Shown here: positions 8,926-17,721 of the stretch, piece after piece
Layout of the letters: each line of letters begins with the position of its first letter
Numbering within the stretch: position 1 is the stretch's first letter
Source of the DNA: Pandoraea vervacti
GTDB taxonomy: Bacteria; Pseudomonadota; Gammaproteobacteria; Burkholderiales; Burkholderiaceae
Assembly (NCBI RefSeq): GCF_000934605.2
Contig: NZ_CP010897.2
Location: forward strand, 620,001-684,000
Length of the DNA stretch: 64,000 bases
Reading direction: 5' to 3'
Position numbers and translations under genes: made by a program
Notes under the pieces: generated by a model
Database searches by the model: none
What the model was told of the DNA's origin: nothing
What the model saw: the letters and a program-made list of their open reading frames with translations, nothing else

Positions 8926-9282
8926 TTATTGCAGCGGCTCCGCCTCAGGAGGAGGCTGGTGGTGCTTGATCGCCTCGCGACCGTGATCCTGAACCTTATC
9001 CTTGTATTGCATTACCTTGCGGTCGAGCATGTCGATCAGCTTGTCGATGGCGGCATACATATTTTCGTCACACTTCTCGACGAAAATCTCCTTGCCCTTG
9101 AGATTGACCGTGACGCTCGCGTTCTGGCGTCCCGCCTTCTCCTTGGACTTGTCGACAGAAAGGATCACCTCGACGCTGATGACCTGATCGAAATGGCGCA
9201 ACACGCGTTCGAGCTTGTTGACGACATATTCTTTCAGTGATGCGGTGACTTCGAGATGATGTCCACTGATCTGAAGATTCAT
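8926..9282 (-). CDS. hpf: Ribosome hibernation-promoting factor, short form
   Basis: A 118-residue HPF/YfiA-type protein that binds the 30S decoding centre in stationary phase and helps form inactive 100S ribosomes. It begins MNLQISGHHLEVTASLKEYV and shows the beta-alpha-beta fold, including HFDQVISVEVILSVDK and GKEIFVEKCDENMYAAID, with a Pro/Gln tail. It lacks the long C-terminal dimerisation domain, so it is a short form. A GGAGAG ribosome site sits 5 nt before the ATG. Its position directly after rpoN is the classic proteobacterial arrangement. Confidence 0.95.
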   Translation of the reverse strand: MNLQISGHHLEVTASLKEYVVNKLERVLRHFDQVISVEVILSVDKSKEKAGRQNASVTVNLKGKEIFVEKCDENMYAAIDKLIDMLDRKVMQYKDKVQDHGREAIKHHQPPPEAEPLQ

Positions 9283-9423
9283 AGCTGCTCTCCTTGCTGA
9301 AATGCCGAAGTGCAGGCCGCGTCGACGTTGACGCTGGCTGGCAGGAGCGCGAGCCATTGACGTGACGCAATGTCGCACTGCGGCGTGATGCCCCAGCGGC
9401 CAACATGGCGCACCAGGACTGTC

Positions 9424-10911
9424 CTACAAAGATTTGCGCAAGTTCACTGCGGGGATTCGCATGGCCTCGCGGTACTTCGCGACCGTTCGCCGCGCCACCA
9501 CAAAACCTTGCTCTGCCAGCAGTTCCGCGATACGGCTATCGGAAAGGGGGCTCTGCGGGTCTTCTGCTCCTATGAGTTGCTTGATGAGTGCGCGGATAGC
9601 GGTCGATGACGCAGCGCCTCCGGCTTCCGTTGCCACGTGCGATCCGAAGAAGTACTTGAGCTCGAAGGTTCCAAATGGAGTGAGCATGTACTTACTCGTC
9701 GTCACCCGTGAAATCGTGGATTCATGTAAACCCAGCGTATCAGCAATCTCGCGTAAAACCAAGGGCCGCATGCCGATTTCACCATGCGTGAAGAAGTTCT
9801 TTTGACGCTCGACAATCGCCTGCGCGACCCGCAGGATCGTGTCGAAGCGCTGCTGAATGTTCTTGATCAGCCAGCGGGCTTCCTGCAATTGCTGTTGGAG
9901 GTTGCCGGTGCCCGGATCGTTCCGGTTGTTTCGGAGGATTCGCGCATACATTTCGTTGATGCGCAGGCGCGGCATGACCTCCGGATTGAGCTCGGCCGTC
10001 CAGCCGGTCCCCTGCTTGCGTACGAGCACGTCGGGCACGACGTAGTCGGCCTGCGGCGAGCCGTAGGCGGCGCCCGGGAATGGGTCAAGGGAGCGGATCA
10101 ACTGGTGCGCGGCACGCAGCGCGTCTTCGCTCACCCCCAGCAGGCGGCGCAGACGCGTGTAATCGCGTGCGGCGAGCAATTCCAGGTGATCGGTGACGAT
10201 ACGCAGCGACAACGTGCGCACATTGCTGGCCGGCAGACGCTGCAGTTGCAGACGAAGGCATTCGGCCGGGCTGCGGGCACCCACGCCTGCGGGGTCGAAG
10301 CTTTGCAGCAACGCGAGCGCCGCGTTGATCTCTTCGGTCTCCAGCGCCAGTTCCTCAGGCATCTCCGCCTGAATCTCGTCGAGCAGGGAGCCGAGGTAGC
10401 CGTCTTCGTCGAGCGATTCGATCAGGAATTCCACCAGCGCACGATCGCGCGGGCTGGCTTTGGTCAGGCGTAATTGCGCGAGCAGGTGTTCACGCAGGTT
10501 GGGGTGATCGACGTGCAACTGGGGGCGGGCGTTGTCGTCGTCATCCGACGCACTGCCCGAGCGGGCGAAGTCGTTCAGGCTCCAGTCGCCGCCGGTGTCC
10601 TGGGCGTTGTCGTCGAAGCGGGCTTCGCCATCGAGTTCGCGGGCCTCGTCGCGGCCGTTGGTCGACTCGCCGCTATCGTTCGAACTGCTGGACGACGTGC
10701 TCCGTTCGTTGCGCAGCGACCCGTCGGTGCCGACCCGAACCGAGCCAGCGAGCCAATCGTCCTCGCGTTCGAGCATCGGGTTCTGGGTGAGCGCGTGTTC
10801 GACTTCCTGTTGGAGTTCGAGCGTAGACAGTTGCAGCAACCGGATCGATTGCTGCAACTGAGGCGTGAGGGTCAGGTGCTGCGAGGTGCGGAGTTGAAGA
10901 GTGGGTTTCAT
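9424..10911 (-). CDS. rpoN: RNA polymerase sigma-54 factor
   Basis: Alternative sigma factor for -24/-12 promoters that need AAA+ activators. The 495-residue protein has the Gln/Leu-rich region I (MKPTLQLRTSQHLTLTPQLQ), an acidic Ser/Asp-rich region II (about residues 60-115), the core-binding domain, and the C-terminal RpoN box ARRTVAKYR at about 473-481. ATG 10911 is chosen because MKPTLQLR is the family start. It heads hpf, and lptB lies upstream on the same strand, the usual context. At least one good sigma-54 promoter occurs in this window, at 14892-14908. Confidence 0.97.
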   Translation of the reverse strand: MKPTLQLRTSQHLTLTPQLQQSIRLLQLSTLELQQEVEHALTQNPMLEREDDWLAGSVRVGTDGSLRNERSTSSSSSNDSGESTNGRDEARELDGEARFDDNAQDTGGDWSLNDFARSGSASDDDDNARPQLHVDHPNLREHLLAQLRLTKASPRDRALVEFLIESLDEDGYLGSLLDEIQAEMPEELALETEEINAALALLQSFDPAGVGARSPAECLRLQLQRLPASNVRTLSLRIVTDHLELLAARDYTRLRRLLGVSEDALRAAHQLIRSLDPFPGAAYGSPQADYVVPDVLVRKQGTGWTAELNPEVMPRLRINEMYARILRNNRNDPGTGNLQQQLQEARWLIKNIQQRFDTILRVAQAIVERQKNFFTHGEIGMRPLVLREIADTLGLHESTISRVTTSKYMLTPFGTFELKYFFGSHVATEAGGAASSTAIRALIKQLIGAEDPQSPLSDSRIAELLAEQGFVVARRTVAKYREAMRIPAVNLRKSL

Positions 10912-11005
10912 AGCGTGTCTCGCCTTCATTGTAGAGGCTTTGTCACGCCAACGGAACCGGCCCTGCCTCCTATCGGTGGCAGGGTTTACATGCGTAAAAT
11001 TTGCT

Positions 11006-11809
11006 TTACATCCGGAAATTTTCGCCCAGATACACGCGACGGACGCTTTCGTCGGCGACGATCTGGTCAGGCGTGCCGGCGGCGAGCACCGAGCCTTCGC
11101 TGATGATGTAGGCGTGATCGCAGATACCGAGCGTCTCGCGCACGTTGTGGTCGGTAATCAGGACACCGATGCCACGGTCCTTCAGGAAGCGCACGATCCG
11201 CTGGATTTCCAGCACGGCGATCGGGTCCACGCCCGCGAACGGTTCGTCGAGCAAAATAAAACGCGGTTGCGTGGCGAGCGCGCGGGCGATTTCCACGCGG
11301 CGCCGCTCGCCCCCGGAGAGCGACATCGCAGGATTCTCACGCAGATGGCTGACCTGGAGCTCGTCGAGCAGTGACTCGATGCGGCGCTCGATTTCTTCGC
11401 GCTTGAGCGGTTTGCCTTGCGCATCGAGCTGCAATTCGAGCACGGCGCGAATGTTGTCCTCGACCGTGAGCTTGCGAAACACCGACGCTTCCTGCGGTAG
11501 ATACGAGACCCCCATACGGGCGCGCTCGTGAATCGGCAATTCGCTGATCAGGTTGCCGTCGAGCTGGATTTCGCCGTCATCGGCGGGCACCAGCCCCACG
11601 ATCATGTAGAACGACGTTGTCTTGCCGGCGCCGTTCGGCCCGAGCAGCCCAACGACCTCGCCGCTTTTCACATCGAGCGAGACATCCTTGACGACGGTGC
11701 GTGCGCCGTACTGCTTCTTGAGCGAGCGAACCACGAGCGCACTCGGCTTGCCCGAATGGATGGCGCCGGGGTTGAGGGTCGAGGTATTGCTGTTGGCAGA
11801 ATTACTCAC
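11006..11809 (-). CDS. lptB: LPS export ABC transporter ATPase LptB
   Basis: Cytoplasmic ATPase that drives LptFG to extract lipopolysaccharide and push it along the LptCAD bridge. The sequence shows Walker A GPNGAGKTT (57-65), the signature LSGGERRR, Walker B with FILLDEPFAGVDP, and the switch His in LITDHNVRETL. The start is GTG 11809, overlapping the end of lptA by 8 nt, so the pair is translationally coupled. It has an N-terminal extension of about 20 residues rich in Asn/Ser compared with E. coli LptB. The protein has 267 residues. Confidence 0.96.
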   Translation of the reverse strand: MSNSANSNTSTLNPGAIHSGKPSALVVRSLKKQYGARTVVKDVSLDVKSGEVVGLLGPNGAGKTTSFYMIVGLVPADDGEIQLDGNLISELPIHERARMGVSYLPQEASVFRKLTVEDNIRAVLELQLDAQGKPLKREEIERRIESLLDELQVSHLRENPAMSLSGGERRRVEIARALATQPRFILLDEPFAGVDPIAVLEIQRIVRFLKDRGIGVLITDHNVRETLGICDHAYIISEGSVLAAGTPDQIVADESVRRVYLGENFRM

Positions 11810-12494
11810 GCGGATTCCCGATGTTCTTGGAAGGCGACAGCGGCGGCAGATCACCCTTGGGGGCGGCCGGCTTGCTCGCGCCGGGCGGCGTTGCCTGCGC
11901 GCCGGTGGCATTGCGCGGGGCGAGCGTTGCGCGCACGCGCCCGTTCGGATTGTTGGGGTTGACCTGATCGGCCCCGCTGTTGGCCGTGTAGACCTCATTG
12001 TAGGTGTCGTACGTGATCACGCTGCCGTGAATCTCGTCGAGCACCTTCGTGCCACCGGCCAGACGCTTGAGCGTGGCCTGCGTCGTGAGCGTGGCCACTT
12101 CGGTCTTGCCGTTGTAGTAGATGGTCTGGCCCCAGCCATCGATGTACTCGTCGACGCCATCGCGCTTCTGACGCATGTAGGCGAGCGGGCCGCCCGGCTT
12201 GTAATACGCCGTTGCGTACTGGTAGCCCTCCGGGTCCTGGGTCACTTCGACGCGGTCGGCCTTGAGGAGAATCGTCCCCTTGGTCATCGTCACGTTGCCC
12301 GTGAAGATGTTGACCTGCTTGAGGTCGTCGTAGCTCATGTGATCCGACTCGATATTGAGCGGCTTGTCGCGGTCGGCGCGTTCGGCGTGGGCGAGCGGCG
12401 CGGCCAGTGCGCCGAGCACGGCGAAGGCGGCGGCCAGCGCGCGCAGGGCACGCAGCGATAGGGATGCGGGTCGCAGGTGAAGGCGATCGGTCAT
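11802..12494 (-). CDS. lptA: LPS transport periplasmic protein LptA
   Basis: Periplasmic beta-jellyroll protein that forms the bridge carrying LPS from LptC to LptD. It has a signal peptide with cleavage near AHAE, then the OstA-like domain (DKPLNIESDHMSYDDLKQVNIF in shorter form: ESDHMSYDDLKQ, TGNVTMTKGTI). The C-terminal 40 residues are Pro/Ala-rich and look disordered. The ATG overlaps the lptC stop (ATGA) and the 3' end overlaps lptB, forming a tight lptC-lptA-lptB run. The protein has 230 residues. Confidence 0.94.
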   Translation of the reverse strand: MTDRLHLRPASLSLRALRALAAAFAVLGALAAPLAHAERADRDKPLNIESDHMSYDDLKQVNIFTGNVTMTKGTILLKADRVEVTQDPEGYQYATAYYKPGGPLAYMRQKRDGVDEYIDGWGQTIYYNGKTEVATLTTQATLKRLAGGTKVLDEIHGSVITYDTYNEVYTANSGADQVNPNNPNGRVRATLAPRNATGAQATPPGASKPAAPKGDLPPLSPSKNIGNPRE

Positions 12495-13195
12495 GGGGTC
12501 TTGGAGCCCTGTTTGGTCGGAGATGGCGCGCCGGGCGCGCTCGGCGAGTTCTGTGCTGTAGGTGCTTTCGGCGCGGCGGACTGGCCCGGCGACGGCGGAC
12601 GTTGGCCGCCCAGTTCCGCCGGCTGGATCGTGCCGTGGACATTGCCGAGCAATTGTACGGCGCGCGAGATGTTATTGAAAATCATGCCGTCGCCATACAT
12701 GACGGAGGCGCCGCGAAAGAGTTGCACGGGCTTCTCGGTACGCACGATGTCCTCGTTCACGAGCACCTGGAAGTGCTCCGAGAGGGCGCGCATTTCCGGA
12801 TCTCGTGGTCCCGGCTGACGCACCACGACCGCGTCGTCGTACAGATCGACGACGGACATGTCGGCATTGAGCGTGCCGCGCTTGCTCGTGGCGGTCACTT
12901 CCGGCTGGTCCGGCGTGAACGCGCGCACGGCGGGCATCGTCATGGCCGTCGTCTGGTCGTCTTCGAAATGCGTCATGTGAACGGAATTGACGCGGTACTG
13001 CGTGGTGCCGTTCGGCGACAGCATGGAGATCACCATGTCGTCGGCGTAGTAATCGGGGATGTGCTGCTTCACGTACGGCGCGCGATCGGCGTCCGACGGC
13101 AGCGTGCGTTGCACGAGCCAGTACGTGCCTGCCGCCAGGCCCGCCAGGACGGCGACGGCGATCAGCGAGGACGGAGAGACGCGTTGCATGGCCAT
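12491..13195 (-). CDS. lptC: LPS export system protein LptC
   Basis: Inner-membrane anchored protein that receives LPS from LptBFG and hands it to LptA. One N-terminal membrane helix (about residues 10-28, SSLIAVAVLAGLAAGTYWLV) is followed by a periplasmic jellyroll domain with YYADDMVISMLSPNG and RGTLNADMSVVDLYDD. The last 40 residues are a Pro/Ala/Ser tail. ATG 13195 or the second ATG at 13189 could start it. It lies between kdsC and lptA on one transcript, the conserved order in beta- and gammaproteobacteria. Confidence 0.93.
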   Translation of the reverse strand: MAMQRVSPSSLIAVAVLAGLAAGTYWLVQRTLPSDADRAPYVKQHIPDYYADDMVISMLSPNGTTQYRVNSVHMTHFEDDQTTAMTMPAVRAFTPDQPEVTATSKRGTLNADMSVVDLYDDAVVVRQPGPRDPEMRALSEHFQVLVNEDIVRTEKPVQLFRGASVMYGDGMIFNNISRAVQLLGNVHGTIQPAELGGQRPPSPGQSAAPKAPTAQNSPSAPGAPSPTKQGSKTP

Positions 13196-13219
13196 GTGTG
13201 GATCGGCTCCCTCGTCGCG

Positions 13220-13774
13220 TCAGGCAAGCGCTTCGGCAAGCAGGGCGTCGTAACGCCCTTGCGCGCGCAGAATGAAGTCGCACATCTCGCGCACGGCGCC
13301 TTCGCCGCCGCGCAGGTGCGCGATCCAATGGCAGCGCGCCTTGACTTCGGCGTGTGCGTTGGCCGGGCAGGCCGCGAAGCCCACGCGCGTGAGCACTGGC
13401 AGATCGGGCCAGTCGTCGCCGATATGACCGCAGACGTCTGCCGTGACGGATACTTTGGCGCACAGGTCTTCAAATGCGGCGCGCTTGTCCTGCACCCCCT
13501 GGTACACGTGGGCGACGCGCAGGTCGGCAGCGCGTTTGGCGACGATGTCCGACTGGCGTCCGGTGATGATGGCCGTCACGATGCCCGCTTCGGCGAGCAA
13601 CTTCAGACCATGACCGTCGAGCGAATCGAAGGTCTTGACGATCTCGCCCGTCGGGCCGTAACGCAAGCCGCCGTCGGTGAGCACACCGTCGACGTCGAAC
13701 ACCATGACACGCAGGCGGGCAGCACGCTCGTTGGCGGCGGCTGCGTCGAAGGGGGCAGTGCTGGAATGACTCAT
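13220..13774 (-). CDS. kdsC: 3-deoxy-D-manno-octulosonate 8-phosphate phosphatase
   Basis: HAD-superfamily (C0 type) phosphatase that makes free KDO for the LPS core. The catalytic aspartates are Asp27 and Asp29 in VFDVDGVLTDG, followed by the second HAD motif in AIITGRQS and the late acidic motif GDDWPDLPVL. ATG 13774 is used here. A GTG at 13789 overlapping the kdsD stop is an equally possible, coupled start that adds five residues. The protein has 184 residues from the ATG. KdsD directly upstream supplies the first enzyme of the same pathway. Confidence 0.95.
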   Translation of the reverse strand: MSHSSTAPFDAAAANERAARLRVMVFDVDGVLTDGGLRYGPTGEIVKTFDSLDGHGLKLLAEAGIVTAIITGRQSDIVAKRAADLRVAHVYQGVQDKRAAFEDLCAKVSVTADVCGHIGDDWPDLPVLTRVGFAACPANAHAEVKARCHWIAHLRGGEGAVREMCDFILRAQGRYDALLAEALA

Positions 13775-13785
13775 GGATGCGGGGC

Positions 13786-14766
13786 TCACACGACCTTGGC
13801 GGCGAACAGATCGTGGACATTGAGCGCACCGACGAGGCGGTCGTTTTCCGTCACGAGCAATTGCGTGATGCCAAAGCGCTCCATCAGTTCGGCGGCTTCG
13901 GCAGCCAGGTGATCGGGGCCGATCGTGCGCGGGCCTGCCTTCATGACGTCGGCCAGTTTCAGCGAAGTGAAATCGAGCGTACGCTTGAACAGGCGGCGCA
14001 AATCGCCGTCGGTAAAGATGCCCACGACGCGATCGTCGGCGTCGACGATGGCCGTCATGCCGAGGCCCTTGGCGGTCATCTCGATCAAGGCATCGGAGAG
14101 GCTGGCGTCGGCGCTCACGCGCGGAATGGCGTCGCCGGTGCGCATCACGTCGCGCACGAAGGTCAGCAGACGCCGGCCGAGCGCGCCGCCCGGATGCGAG
14201 CGGGCGAAGTCTTCGGCGCCGAAACCGCGCGCATCGAGCAGCGTGACGGCGAGCGCATCGCCGAGGGCGAGGGCCGCCGTGGTGCTGGCCGTGGGTGCGA
14301 GTCCCAGCGGGCAGGCTTCCTTTTCGACGTGCGCATCGAGGTGCACGTCGGACAGACGGCCCAGGCTGGAGGCGGCGTTGCCGGTCATGGCGATGAGCTT
14401 CGCGCCAATGCGCTTGATCATCGGCAGGATGCTCACCAACTCGCCCGTCTCGCCGGAGTTGGACAGGGCGACGACGACGTCGTCGGCGGTGATCATGCCC
14501 AAATCGCCATGGCTGGCTTCCGCCGGGTGAACGAAGAAGGCGGGGGTGCCGGTGCTGGCGAACGTGGCGGCGAGTTTGCGGCCGATATGACCCGACTTGC
14601 CCATCCCGGTGACGACCACTCTGCCCTTGCAGGCGAGCAGCAGCGAGACCGCTTCGAAGAAGCTGTCGTCGAGGTGCGCTGACACGCGTTCGATGGCGTC
14701 GGCTTCAGTGCGCAACACCTCCCGGGCGACCTCTAGTGCCCGGCCTGGATTGATTTTCGCTATCAT
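13786..14766 (-). CDS. kdsD: D-arabinose 5-phosphate isomerase
   Basis: Converts ribulose 5-phosphate to arabinose 5-phosphate, the first step of KDO synthesis. The N-terminal SIS domain has VVVTGMGKSGHIGRK, ASTGTPAFFVHPAEASHGD and VVALSNSGETGE; two CBS domains follow (about residues 210-326). The protein has 326 residues, normal length. It is the first gene of the leftward kdsD-kdsC-lptC-lptA-lptB series, divergent from the Kef-type antiporter. Confidence 0.95.
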   Translation of the reverse strand: MIAKINPGRALEVAREVLRTEADAIERVSAHLDDSFFEAVSLLLACKGRVVVTGMGKSGHIGRKLAATFASTGTPAFFVHPAEASHGDLGMITADDVVVALSNSGETGELVSILPMIKRIGAKLIAMTGNAASSLGRLSDVHLDAHVEKEACPLGLAPTASTTAALALGDALAVTLLDARGFGAEDFARSHPGGALGRRLLTFVRDVMRTGDAIPRVSADASLSDALIEMTAKGLGMTAIVDADDRVVGIFTDGDLRRLFKRTLDFTSLKLADVMKAGPRTIGPDHLAAEAAELMERFGITQLLVTENDRLVGALNVHDLFAAKVV

Positions 14767-14891
14767 GCGCGGAGTATATCAAAACGGGCGTGGCCTCGAA
14801 GGACAGCCGCGCCACGCTTGGCCCCGCGCCTTTCGGGACATCGCCTGAAGCGTTCCGGTTTCCGTCCCCCGGCCTGCGCCCGGACGTAATC

Positions 14892-14908
14892 TGGCATGGC
14901 CCTTGCAT
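14892..14908 (+). promoter_or_regulatory. Sigma-54 (-24/-12) promoter for the Kef-type antiporter
   Basis: TGGCATG-N4-TTGCA matches the sigma-54 consensus TGGCAYR-N4-TTGCW at every fixed position, with the GG and GC dinucleotides 12 bp apart. It would start transcription near 14918, leaving a leader of about 48 nt before the ATG at 14966. No activator site was identified. Confidence 0.7.
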
Positions 14909-14965
14909 GACCCCTGCAAGACAACGCATCTCGCCGACCCTGTATCAGGAAACCGACCTTACCCG

Positions 14966-16948
14966 ATGGCATCGCCGCTCGAACTCACTCTCGTTCTGTT
15001 ATTCGCCGCCTGCATCGGGGTGGTGCTGTTTCGCATGCTCCATCTGCCGCCGATGTTGGGTTATCTCAGCGTGGGCATCGTCATCGGCCCGCACGCGCTT
15101 GGTCTGGCGTCCGATTCGCAACGCGTGCAGTACCTCGCGGAGTTCGGCGTCGTCTTCCTGATGTTCTCGATCGGGATCGAATTTTCCTTGCCGAAACTCA
15201 AGAGCATGCGGCGAGTCGTGCTCGGACTGGGGGTCTCGCAGGTATTGGGCACGTTGCTCGTCGCCGTCGGGCTGGGCGCGCTCGTCAACCTGTTCTGGTC
15301 ATTTTCCTGGCAGGCCTCGGTCGCACTGGGCGGCGCGCTGGCCATGTCGTCGACGGCCATCGTCACCAAGATGCTGGCCGAGCGGCTCGAACTCGAGACC
15401 GAGCATGGACGCAACATCATGGGCGTGCTGCTGTTCCAGGATCTGGCGGTCGTGCCGTTGCTGATCGTGATTTCCGCACTCGGCGGCAACTCGAAGGCGC
15501 TGGTGCTGGCGCTCTCGCTCGCCGCCCTGAAAATCACGGGTGCGCTCGCGTTGCTGTTGTGGCTGGGGCAGAAGCTGGTCGGACGCTGGTTCCACATCGT
15601 TGCCGCGCGTCGCTCGCAAGAGCTCTTCATGCTCAACCTGCTGCTCCTCACCCTGGGGCTGGCCTACGTCACCGAGCATCTGGGTCTGTCCATGGCGCTG
15701 GGCGCGTTCATCGCGGGCATGCTGATCGCCGAGACGCCGTTTCGCCATCAGGTGGAAGACGACATCAAGCCGTTTCGCGATGTGCTTCTCGGCCTGTTCT
15801 TCATCACGACGGGCATGCTGCTCAATCCGAGCATCGTGCTCAAGCAGCCGCTGCTCGTGCTGCTGTTCTTCGTCGGCCCGCTCGTGGTGAAATTCACGCT
15901 CATTGCCGGTCTGGCCCGCCTGTTCGGCAGTTCGCCGGGCACGGCGATCCGCACCGGTCTGGGGCTGGCGCAGGCGGGCGAATTCGGTTTCGTGCTGCTC
16001 AATCTGGTGATTGACCGCAACCTGCTCGACCCGTCGCTATCGCAGGCGGTGCTCGCCGGCATGCTGCTCTCCATGCTGTGTGCGCCGTTCCTGATCATCA
16101 ACGCCGATCGCATTGCGCTGCGCTTCGTGGCCAACGAATGGATGATGCAGTCGTTGCAGATGACGAAAATCGCCACACAGAGCATCAAGACTTCCGGGCA
16201 CGTGATCATCTGCGGATACGGCCGATGCGGGCAGAACCTGGCGCGCATGCTCGAACAGGAGGGCATTGGCTACGTCGCCCTCGACCTCGACCCCGACCGG
16301 GTGATGGAGGCGGCAAGCTCGGGAGAGACCGTGGTGTTCGGCGATGCGGCCCGGCGCGAGGCGCTGGTGGCTGCCGGGATTCACCGGGCGGCCGGGATCG
16401 TGGTGACGTACGACAGCACTCCGGCGGCGCTCAAGGTGCTGGCGCAGGTGCAGGCGCTGGAACCGACATTGCCCGTCGTCGTGCGAACCGTGGACGACAC
16501 GCATATCGACGATCTGATTGCCGCAGGGGCGACCGAAGTCGTGCCGGAGATCGTGGAGGGCAGTCTCATGCTGGCCTCGCACGCGCTGGTGCTCATGGGC
16601 GTGCCGATGCGCCGTGTGTTGCGCCGTGTGGCGCAGGCGCGCAACGAGCGCTACAGCCTGTTGCGCGGGTACTTCCACGGGATCGACGACGAGGACGAGG
16701 GCGGCGAGCGGGAGCAGGTGCGTCTGCAATCGGTGCCGCTCACGCTCAACGCCGATGCCGTCGGCCGCACGCTGGGCGAGTTGCGACTGGACAAGCTGGG
16801 CGTGACCGTGACCGCGATCCGCCGGCATGGCATCCGGGGTGTGGAACCGGTGGCGGAGACCCGTCTGATGGCCGAAGACATCGTCGTGTTGCGCGGATTG
16901 CCCGACAAGCTCGTCGAGGCCGAGATGCGATTGCTGGGGCGCCAGTAG
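14966..16948 (+). CDS. Kef/YbaL-type monovalent cation:proton antiporter with RCK domain
   Basis: CPA2-family antiporter of 660 residues. About 12 membrane helices fill residues 1-390 (for example LLFAACIGVVLFRMLHLPPM and ALAMSSTAIVTKMLAERLE). A cytoplasmic TrkA-N/RCK domain with a dinucleotide loop, HVIICGYGRCGQNLA (about 410-425), and a TrkA-C domain at the C-terminus follow. Proteins of this design exchange K+ or Na+ for H+ and are gated by nucleotides or glutathione adducts. ATG 14966 (MASPLELTLVLLF) is the first codon in conserved sequence. KefB, KefC and YbaL cannot be told apart by eye. A sigma-54 promoter lies upstream. Confidence 0.9.
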   Translation: MASPLELTLVLLFAACIGVVLFRMLHLPPMLGYLSVGIVIGPHALGLASDSQRVQYLAEFGVVFLMFSIGIEFSLPKLKSMRRVVLGLGVSQVLGTLLVAVGLGALVNLFWSFSWQASVALGGALAMSSTAIVTKMLAERLELETEHGRNIMGVLLFQDLAVVPLLIVISALGGNSKALVLALSLAALKITGALALLLWLGQKLVGRWFHIVAARRSQELFMLNLLLLTLGLAYVTEHLGLSMALGAFIAGMLIAETPFRHQVEDDIKPFRDVLLGLFFITTGMLLNPSIVLKQPLLVLLFFVGPLVVKFTLIAGLARLFGSSPGTAIRTGLGLAQAGEFGFVLLNLVIDRNLLDPSLSQAVLAGMLLSMLCAPFLIINADRIALRFVANEWMMQSLQMTKIATQSIKTSGHVIICGYGRCGQNLARMLEQEGIGYVALDLDPDRVMEAASSGETVVFGDAARREALVAAGIHRAAGIVVTYDSTPAALKVLAQVQALEPTLPVVVRTVDDTHIDDLIAAGATEVVPEIVEGSLMLASHALVLMGVPMRRVLRRVAQARNERYSLLRGYFHGIDDEDEGGEREQVRLQSVPLTLNADAVGRTLGELRLDKLGVTVTAIRRHGIRGVEPVAETRLMAEDIVVLRGLPDKLVEAEMRLLGRQ

Positions 16949-17012
16949 GGTGGCAAAGGGGCGGCACTGGGGGCGGCAATCGGACGCAAAGCGAGTCGCT
17001 GCCGACGGACTT

Positions 17013-17044
17013 GCCCGACGCTCGGGGGCCTGTCGGGCCTTTTT
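17013..17044 (+). terminator. Rho-independent terminator after the antiporter gene
   Basis: A 7-bp stem, GCCCGAC with GTCGGGC (12-nt loop), is followed by CTTTTT. It lies 65 nt past the antiporter stop. Immediately after it, CATAAT at 17047-17052 could be the -10 of apt, although no good -35 was found. Confidence 0.75.
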
Positions 17045-17090
17045 GGCATAATGTGGCGTGTTCCCTATCAGTACCCCACGAAGGATCCCC

Positions 17091-17642
17091 GTGCAGATCG
17101 ACGAGTCCCCTGCCGCCTATATCAAGAGCCAGATCCGTACGGTCCCGGACTGGCCCGCGCCCGGCGTGCAGTTTCGCGACATCACGCCGTTGCTCAAGAA
17201 CCCGCGCACGCTGCGCGTACTCATCGATGTGTTCGTGCATCGTTACATGGCGCAGCGTCCCGACTACATTGCCGGTCTCGACGCCCGAGGCTTCATCCTC
17301 GGCTCGATTCTCGCGTACGAACTGAATATCGGATTCATCCCGATTCGCAAGAAGGGCAAGCTGCCGTATCAGACGGTCGCGGAAGAATATGAACTGGAGT
17401 ACGGCAGTGCCACGGTCGAGATTCACGCCGACGCGTGCGGGCCCGGCGACCGCGTGTTGCTGATCGACGATCTGGTCGCCACCGGCGGCACGATGCTCGC
17501 GGGCAAGAAGCTGCTGGAGCGACTGGGAGCCACCGTCATCGAAGGGGCTGCCATCGTCGACTTGCCCGAGCTTGGCGGTTCGCGCCTGATTCGCGACGCC
17601 GGCCTGGATCTGTTCCTGCTTTGCTCGTTCGAAGGCCATTGA
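17091..17642 (+). CDS. apt: Adenine phosphoribosyltransferase
   Basis: Purine salvage enzyme joining adenine and PRPP to AMP. The PRPP-binding signature VLLIDDLVATGGTM is intact, preceded by PDWPAPGVQFRDITPLL and GLDARGFILG. The start is GTG 17091, 6 nt after an AAGGA ribosome site; an upstream GTG at 17058 is in frame but lacks such a site. The protein has 183 residues. PRPP, its co-substrate, is also the end product of the C-P lyase pathway encoded from 19.7 kb, but I take the proximity as coincidental because apt follows core genes here. Confidence 0.95.
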   Translation: MQIDESPAAYIKSQIRTVPDWPAPGVQFRDITPLLKNPRTLRVLIDVFVHRYMAQRPDYIAGLDARGFILGSILAYELNIGFIPIRKKGKLPYQTVAEEYELEYGSATVEIHADACGPGDRVLLIDDLVATGGTMLAGKKLLERLGATVIEGAAIVDLPELGGSRLIRDAGLDLFLLCSFEGH

Positions 17643-17721
17643 GCCCGGCATTACGCCACAGGCCTTCGCGCCGGTGTCGTCGACCGACGTACACCGCCGA
17701 TTTTCCGAACCGGATCTCCCG

